DNA from: Eucalyptus grandis
Lineage: Eukaryota; Streptophyta; Magnoliopsida; Myrtales; Myrtaceae
DNA: 64,000 bases
Reading direction: 5' to 3'
Assembly (NCBI RefSeq): GCF_016545825.1
Contig: NC_052612.1
Location: forward strand, 49,397,738 to 49,461,737
Shown: one piece after another, positions 59,201 to 64,000 of the stretch
How positions within the stretch are numbered: position 1 is the stretch's first letter
How the letters are laid out: every line of letters begins with the position of its first letter
Translations under genes and position numbers: made by a program
The notes under the pieces: generated by a model
Told to the model about the DNA's origin: nothing
Seen by the model: the letters and a program-made list of their open reading frames with translations, nothing else
Databases searched by the model: none

Positions 59201-61645
59201 CTTGATTTTCTAGAAGAATTTGAGGACTTTGGACAGCTTATATTTTTTCTCAAAAGGATTGGGCCATACCTTGAGATGCATCATTCCAAAGCCTTTCTTG
59301 AAGAGTTCTGATATTTTCTGTCAAAATTTCTTCGTAAAAGGCTAATTGATAACTGAGCAAGCATTAATACATTCCTGGACAAGATAAAGGCAGTTTCTAC
59401 TTGTCAAAAAAACTAAGCCAGTTTCAGACGGGCAAACTGGAAACTGAAGGACTTATTCAAAACTTTCTAACCAAGGGGCCAACACCTTCCCAAAACTAAT
59501 TGGTGCCTCATTTCCGCACATCAAACTCTGATGGGAAATCCCCATATAAACTGGGTAAATCTGGAAGTCCAGTCAGTAGGATTTCTTCGAGCACCATTTT
59601 GTGCTTTATGTCCGGTTTTCCTTAACTGACCATGCTGTAAGTTATATTTTTGTTTTTAAAAGAATACAAAGAGAGGAGTGAGTTTACTTACTGTATATTT
59701 GTTTTATGGTGATTTGCAGATCATTGATGGAGCCGACGAAGTTATCAATAGCATTGACAGAGATGAGTTAGCAAAATATTTTGCATTCAAAAGTGATCCA
59801 GAGGATGAGGATGCAGAGGTTTGTGTCTATCGTACCATGCAGCCACTTCCACTAATCTATAATAAAAATTCAATGCAACTGCTTGGAAGAAGCATCAAGC
59901 ACACCCTGATAAGCTCTTCATGGTTTATTAATTTTTTCTTGGTACACTAACAAATTATGATGCTCCAAATTCTTGTACTCAATATGTCATGAATTTCTAA
60001 TTCTGAAGCATGTGATATTTCCATCTACTTGTTTGTTTTTGCATAGAATATTAAGAAGAAGATGGAGACTACACGTGATCAATTAGCAGAAGCTCTTTAC
60101 CAGAAGGGGTTAGCGGTAGCAGAAATTGAGTTCGTCAGTGTAAGGATGACTGAAACCTGTTCCTGGACATTAGTAGCATGACATACTTTTACGGCTTTAA
60201 GCTTTAGGTGGTAATGCAGCCCTGCAGATTATTAATGTGCAGTCCTAATATCAAATTCTGGTTATATCAACAATTTCTTAGATATCTGTCTCCCTATGAC
60301 CTATGAATTCCTAGCCTATATCCTTCGATAATGATTCAATATGTGAATTGAGATGTAGCTGCAAATGTGTGCTTCTTTACTTATAAATTTTTTGCACAAA
60401 GTGTCCATCCCAGTCAAAATGTGATGCTATTTGTGCACAGTTAACAGCTGTCAGCACTAGGGTCCCCAATGCTGGCATGCTGTCAAAGGTGTCACCTTTC
60501 CCCCAACGTGAAGTTACTTATCTTCAGAATCTATTGAATCCATTATGGTGATTAACCAATTAATTCAAAAATTATGTATCACTTTCTCACACGCCTTAAT
60601 TTTTGCAGCAAGAGAGGGCTTCAGCAAAAGCTACAACTGAGGGCTCTGAAGATGTGGCTGCGAGTGGTGACGTACCTGTTCAGACGCCTCGTATCCCACC
60701 CAATCTCTTTGAAGAGAATTTTGCGGAATTGAAGAAATGGGTTGATGTGAAGTCCTCTAAGTACGGTACTCTCTTGGTCATTCGTGAGCAACGTCATGGA
60801 AGGCTGGGAACAGCGCTGAAGGTACTGTGTTGGGTGGCACTACCAAATCCCTCCAGAAATCAGTAGTTTTTTTCAGTCGAGATGCTTCTTATTTTGTTAT
60901 ATCTTTTTCTTTAGCATGTCCAAGATGCTGGCATCGAAAATGGTATTTCCTGCAATAGTTGCACTAGTCCTCATACTGTGCTCTTCCTCTATTTTTTGCT
61001 TCAAACCTTCTTTCAATTCCCGCTCTTGCTACCAAAGTCATGCTGTCTATTTAACTAAACCTCAAGTCATGTTCTCATGTATGCATAAAAGTGTACCTGT
61101 GCACCTGTACGGCGTAGTGAAGAAGACTTTGCTTATTGTAGTCTTTTGTCCTGGATGTTTGCATATCAGCTTCCATGTATATACGCGGTCTTCTTTCATT
61201 ATTTTTTTTTTAGTTTTATGGAAAGGAACTCTGACAAGTTCACTTTTTACTTTCTTTCTTTCTGACCACAGAGCTGCTAACAAGCTTGTTTTTCTGTCTT
61301 CTCTCCTTACCTTTTATTGAAAAGTGGCATTTTGGCTGACTTAAAATAATTGTTATTGCCATTTGTGACTGCTTCTTGGGGAGTTCATCTGTGATTGAAA
61401 TATTGCTTTTTGAGATAATCTCAACGTGAAAAACATATCACAGCAATGGGTATATTTTTACATGCTCTAAAATGATTTTGGTTTAGGTACTGAATGATAT
61501 AATTCAAGAAGATGGTGACCCTCCGAACAGGAAGCTGTTTGAACTAAAGCTGAATTTGCTCGAGGAGATTGGATGGAGTTACCTGTTAAAGTATGAGAGA
61601 GAATGGATGCATGTACGATTCCCGGCGTGCTTGCCATTGTTTTAA
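41220..61645 (+). CDS. TPP2: Tripeptidyl-peptidase II (giant subtilisin-like serine peptidase), with an in-frame stop in exon 25
   Basis: TPP2 removes tripeptides from the free N-terminus of oligopeptides made by the proteasome. It assembles into very large twin-strand spindles, mainly in the cytosol. I resolve 34 exons, all GT-AG and in consistent phase, giving 1318 residues from the ATG at 41400, or 1378 from the in-frame ATG at 41220, close to known plant TPP2 length. Catalytic Asp62 (DSGVDP), His289 (HGTHVAG), Asn387 (AGNSG) and Ser475 (GTSMASP) are present, numbered from 41400. The sequence ends FPACLPLF before TAA at 61643. The one lesion I find is TAA at 55101-55103 (codon 963), where one base change from a Gln codon would restore the family pattern. 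The gene may be a pseudogene, a null allele or a sequence error. The extra N-terminus, if used, is Ser/Arg-rich and might target a plastid. Confidence 0.92.
41249..41258 (+). promoter_or_regulatory. Possible TATA box of TPP2
   Basis: GTGTATAAAAAA at 41249-41260 would place transcription start near 41285. That is downstream of the in-frame ATG at 41220 and supports the start at 41400 (MPGSS) or at 41313 as the usual one. This rests on motif only. Confidence 0.4.
41400..48359 (+). other. TPP2: TPP2 exons 1-15: peptidase S8 catalytic region
   Basis: Exons: 41400-41583, 42799-42877, 42968-43041, 43617-43726, 43799-43879, 44253-44339, 44427-44569, 44860-45010, 45097-45219, 45366-45449, 46266-46453, 46554-46728, 46844-46965, 47051-47130, 48301-48359. 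Exon 2 holds Asp62, exon 8 His289, exon 11 Asn387 and exon 12 Ser475. Exons 4-7 are the TPP2-specific insertion between Asp and His, rich in Lys/Glu ([15 protein letters not shown]). Beside His289 the family's usual Pro is Phe (SSFHGTH). Before Ser475 the family's Met-Asn pair reads Gly-Cys ([10 protein letters not shown]). The junctions are each supported by GT-AG and by uninterrupted coding phase; errors of a few bases are possible. Confidence 0.87.
49570..53599 (+). other. TPP2: TPP2 exons 16-24: middle beta-rich region
   Basis: Exons: 49570-49724, 50598-50776, 51300-51412, 51483-51653, 52228-52356, 52435-52535, 52619-52736, 53056-53135, 53527-53599. They encode the TPP2 region after the catalytic domain, with family motifs such as [77 protein letters not shown] and [15 protein letters not shown]. 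All phases fit, with no stop. In intron 16 a T-rich run (50308-50329) and in intron 23 a C/A run (53178-53210) are simple-sequence tracts. Confidence 0.87.
53849..54682. mobile_element. hAT-type element in TPP2 intron 24
   Basis: The element 53857-54674 starts TAGGGGCGGGCAAT and ends GATCACCCCTA. The eight-base flanks are TTTCATAT (53849-53856) and TTTCAGAT (54675-54682), one mismatch, as expected for an old hAT insertion. Sub-terminal parts are full of CCGGTTC/GAACCGG words. The middle (54036-54330) is GC-rich and open on both strands, without a domain I can name. No transposase is present. Confidence 0.83.
54648..54805 (+). repeat. 79-bp tandem duplication across the hAT end
   Basis: Bases 54648-54726 and 54727-54805 are near-identical copies. 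Each holds the last 27 bases of the hAT element, its target site and about 50 bases of intron (GTGATTGTGTCATGACATGT). Confidence 0.87.
55074..55159 (+). other. TPP2: TPP2 exon 25 with premature TAA
   Basis: The exon starts after CCAG at 55073 and reads DVMRLNFFS, then TAA (55101-55103), then [19 protein letters not shown] in the same frame, ending at 55159 with the donor GTAGGT. The phases of exons 24, 25 and 26 agree, so the stop is not an artefact of a wrong splice site. It would remove about 356 C-terminal residues. Confidence 0.87.
57890..58480. repeat. Unclassified repeat pair in TPP2 intron 30
   Basis: The text ATAGAATATTTAATTATTAA … AACAGTTGGTAATGG … GGTCCCATTAAATCTCACA near 57893-57980 returns in changed form near 58395-58475. 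Between them lies TGTTGAGATTTTTCCTACATTG and related sequence. It looks like an old element or nested duplication of unknown class. Confidence 0.5.
58488..59010 (+). repeat. Tandem repeat, about 2.7 units of 186-193 bp, in TPP2 intron 30
   Basis: The block CCATTTAGG-ATTTTAAG-CCTTGACC … CAAAAGCAG … TGTCCATGAA … TGTGTC-CTTTATGTTAT … CTTATGCAGGCCCA occurs starting near 58488, 58674 and 58867. A lone partial unit (GAACTTATGCAGGCCCATAGG) lies at about 57843. It is intronic with no coding content. Confidence 0.85.
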
Positions 61646-61980
61646 GGATATTTTAGTTTGTATGTATTCAGCGATGAACTGTGTACGCAAATAAACTGTC
61701 TAATCCACAAGGTGGGTGCTTATGATTTCCCGTTTACATTCTTTTCAGAAACTATAAATCTAGCAGTTTCACATGCTAAAGTTTTTTTGTGCACTGTTGT
61801 GTTACACGAGTCAATCGGTGTTTGTATCATGAAAGATAGTATCTTTCTAAGGGGTATTAAGTTGGAATTCTTTGTGAGCGTGTAGTTTGAGTTACAAGAG
61901 TCTCTGTCTTCGATCGGGTGGGTTGATGTTTTTCCAAAAAATGAATCTTTCCTCACTGTTATGGGCTCCTCTTATCATGA
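61646..61980 (+). other. TPP2 3' flank / probable 3' UTR
   Basis: No gene is visible. The region begins directly after the stop at 61645 and is shared with the segmental copy (29210-29433 and 32297-32425), so it predates that event. No polyadenylation signal stands out clearly. Confidence 0.5.
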
Positions 61981-62968
61981 CTATATGCTAGAGGTGTTAA
62001 AATGGGTCATAAACCCATATATGACCCATTTAAATCATAAATGAGTCATATATGGGTTACTTGTTTTTTATTAAAAGTAGTTAAATGGGTTTCACAATTA
62101 AAGGTTCAAGATAGATGGGTCTTAAATAGGTTTTAAATGGGTTGGGTGGAGAACCCATTTTCAACAAGAACCTTATAATCTCTCTTCCCTCTTTAACTTT
62201 ATAAAAATATTTTTTTGTAAAAATCGAAATTATAATTTTTTTTTTTAATTTTATCTTTTCTTTTTCTTTCTTTTTTTTTTTCTTTCTCCCTCCTCCTTCC
62301 GGTCGTCGCACGCCGATGGCCGGCGACCGGCCAGGCGAGCATCGAGCTTGCCAATGCCCGACGAGACTCGAGCCTCGCTAGTTCCGATGAGGGGTGAGCT
62401 TGAGCTCGCCCGACACCAGCGAGCCTCGAGCTCACTGGATCTAGCGAGGCGAAGGCCTCGCCAACGTCCGGCGAGGCTCGAGCCTCGAGCTCAAGGCTCG
62501 CCTATGGCCAGTCCCAGTCAAAGAAGAAGAAAAAAGAAAAAAGAAAAGAAAAGTATATTTAAAAAATAAAATAATTTTAATTTTAATTTTAATTTTTAAA
62601 AAATGAAAAATAATTAAAATTTGATTTTTTAAAATAATTATTTTTAAAATTATAAAAATTGTCTATTAAATTTGTGTTGTATAAAACTATTTTAGCAATA
62701 CAATTTTAAAAATTGTCCATTAAGAAATAAGCTTGGAAGAATTTTAGTAATATAATCTTTAAAAAAACATAAGAATAAGTTTTTCTAAATTTGGTTAAAT
62801 ATGAAAATATTTTATTAATATGGGTTGGGTCGGGTATGGGTTGGGTCGGACATGGATCATAAAATTTACATTATGCATAAATTGGTCATAAATGAGTTAA
62901 TGGGTCAATTTGGATCGGACCATTAATGACCCGACCCAACCCACCTGTTTAACGACTCTACTATATGC
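61981..62968. mobile_element. hAT-type element with perfect 8-bp target duplication CTATATGC
   Basis: CTATATGC flanks the element at 61981-61988 and 62961-62968. The element (61989-62960) starts TAGAGGTGTTAAAATGGGTC and ends AACGACTCTA, with sub-terminal GGGTCATAAA/TTTATGACCC words. The centre is a T-rich/CT-rich arm, a GC-rich core (62299-62510) with GGCGAGGCTCGAGCC words and a GA-rich/A-rich arm. No transposase is present. The duplicated locus has the empty site at about 32430-32440 (CTTTATGCTCTCAAATTG). Confidence 0.92.
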
Positions 62969-63590
62969 TCCCAAATTGCCCATCTAGTCATGAGCACTTT
63001 ACACTATCAACTTGTCTCGACACTTGGTTCCCACTTACGACATTACTTGGGCTATTGAATTATATGTTGCCGGTCGAGTGTTAGGAATAGCATAGCTAGG
63101 ATAGGTCTTGCGTATTAAATCAAAAGTCCGCATTTGTCGTTCATGAAGGATAATCTATCTTGTGATAGGAATTTGCCATAGATTGCTTTCTGCTATATAA
63201 CTTTAGGAGGTCACGCTTGAGCATATTTCACGCTTGAGAATTCATGATTTATAATGATTCCGTCGAATTCTATTGGGGCATGTCGTCTTTCTCGGGACAT
63301 GAATAATTAAAAACAAACTTATTTAGATAAATTCAAAATCACGATATTTTTCACTCTTAGACGACTTCAGAAGTTTCTGCTCATTTACCCGTGATTGTTT
63401 CTTTGTTGTGTTTGGCCAATATACCCCATGGGATGTTGCCTTCCACCGCAAGTACTCGGAGCCATTGCGTCGGCTCCTTTTTGGATATGGTGCAGCTAAA
63501 TACAATATAATACACGATTAAAGTCCCAAATGGGTCGTGTAACGCGCCTATGATGCATTGGCATAATTCCATGTTTTAGAAGGGTTCCTT
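62969..63590. other. TPP2 downstream flank, no gene seen
   Basis: The sequence is shared with 32437-33075. Frames on the minus strand (63323-63572) have counterparts at 32697-32983, but they follow simple divergence without coding conservation that I can see. Confidence 0.55.
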
Positions 63591-64000
63591 ACTATTTACA
63601 TCTACATTTTAGCAATCCAATTAGTTGTTTAGTACACAACAATGCTTTCAATACGATTGATTCCAAAATCGTTAATGTACAAATTTGATTAAGGTACAAA
63701 GAGATATTGAAAGATATGATGAAATCATCAAGAAAATGCTTTAAGATTTTTACAAAAGGTTTCATATCTTGGAATTTGGACAACATTTGGGAGACCCTCA
63801 TCTTGAAAGTCCAAAAACGGAAATAGAGAAGCTTAAGAGGCAAATCCAACTCTTTGAAGAGGGGAAATTCAAACTTTCTATTCATTCCCATGAATTGAGT
63901 ATTATCCTCCACCACTACAAAACATTTCAATTTTTGCTACTTTTGCAGAAACTTCTACCATACGAGATAAAACCGATGTGGTAAAAATGCAAATTCGTCT
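63591..64000. other. Unassigned window end
   Basis: A plus-strand frame (63769-63984) gives a lysine/glutamate-rich, possibly helical peptide (EIEKLKRQIQLFEEG), and the minus strand is also open (63592-63930). I recognise neither. It could be the edge of the next gene or chance. Confidence 0.35.

Larger units (their letters stand above)
55240..61645 (+). other. TPP2: TPP2 exons 26-34: C-terminal helical region
   Basis: Exons: 55240-55291, 55358-55492, 55576-55647, 56979-57071, 57428-57523, 59720-59818, 60047-60139, 60609-60821, 61487-61645. They contain [95 protein letters not shown] and the final [16 protein letters not shown]. This helical part helps TPP2 dimers stack. Coding phase and family pattern remain good after the stop of exon 25, which suggests the stop is recent or an error. 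The part from exon 31 on is the source of the segmental copy at 22345-33110. Confidence 0.87.
59340..63590 (+). repeat. Source block of the segmental duplication (TPP2 exons 31-34 and 3' flank)
   Basis: This interval corresponds in order to 22345-23409, 28096-28259, 29153-29433 and 32297-33110. The copies share introns and flanks and have the same orientation. Each copy carries insertions absent from the other: the hAT element 61989-62960 here, and copia, TIR element and solo LTR there. Confidence 0.88.

Overview
The window is plant nuclear DNA, most likely from a eudicot. It has GT-AG split genes with many short exons, AT-rich introns, Ty1/copia and Ty3/gypsy LTR retrotransposons, and many non-autonomous hAT and Mutator-like (MULE) elements. 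I cannot name the species from sequence alone. There is one run of 100 N (26429-26528), which looks like an assembly gap. I see no tRNA or rRNA gene and no CRISPR array.

Positions 1-20543 are a three-level nest of retrotransposons. The outermost is a Tnt1-like copia remnant (19472-20543, + strand). A Sirevirus-like copia element on the - strand (1-8729 plus 19110-19471) sits inside it. It carries gag, pol, a third ORF after pol with promoter-like sequence of its own, and two or more polypurine tracts. A Tekay/Del-type gypsy chromovirus (8730-19104, + strand) with about 3 kb LTRs is inserted in the Sirevirus 5' LTR and flanked by CTGTT. All three carry stops or frameshifts.

Positions 20544-33110 hold unassigned sequence and then a decayed segmental copy of the 3' end of the tripeptidyl-peptidase II (TPP2) gene and its downstream flank. 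The source of that copy is at about 59340-63590. The copy has been split by a copia element (with a MULE inside its LTR), an assembly gap, a terminal-inverted-repeat (TIR) element (28260-29152) and a solo gypsy LTR (29434-32296).

Positions 33180-39415 hold a four-exon cytochrome P450 of the CYP72 clan on the - strand. Its first intron contains two MULE-type elements with 9-bp target duplications. The last exon has a net frameshift just before the heme-binding loop.

Positions 39416-41219 are a 1.8 kb divergent intergenic region. Positions 41220-61645 hold a TPP2 gene on the + strand, which I resolve into 34 exons with all splice phases consistent and the Asp/His/Asn/Ser catalytic set present. 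It has one in-frame TAA in exon 25. Several introns carry repeats, including a hAT element at 53857-54674. Downstream sequence includes another hAT element (61989-62960), whose empty site is preserved in the upstream segmental copy. The last 400 bases are unassigned.

The two host genes have no obvious joint pathway. The P450 is a predicted ER mono-oxygenase and TPP2 a giant serine peptidase working downstream of the proteasome. Both may be damaged or may contain sequence errors.
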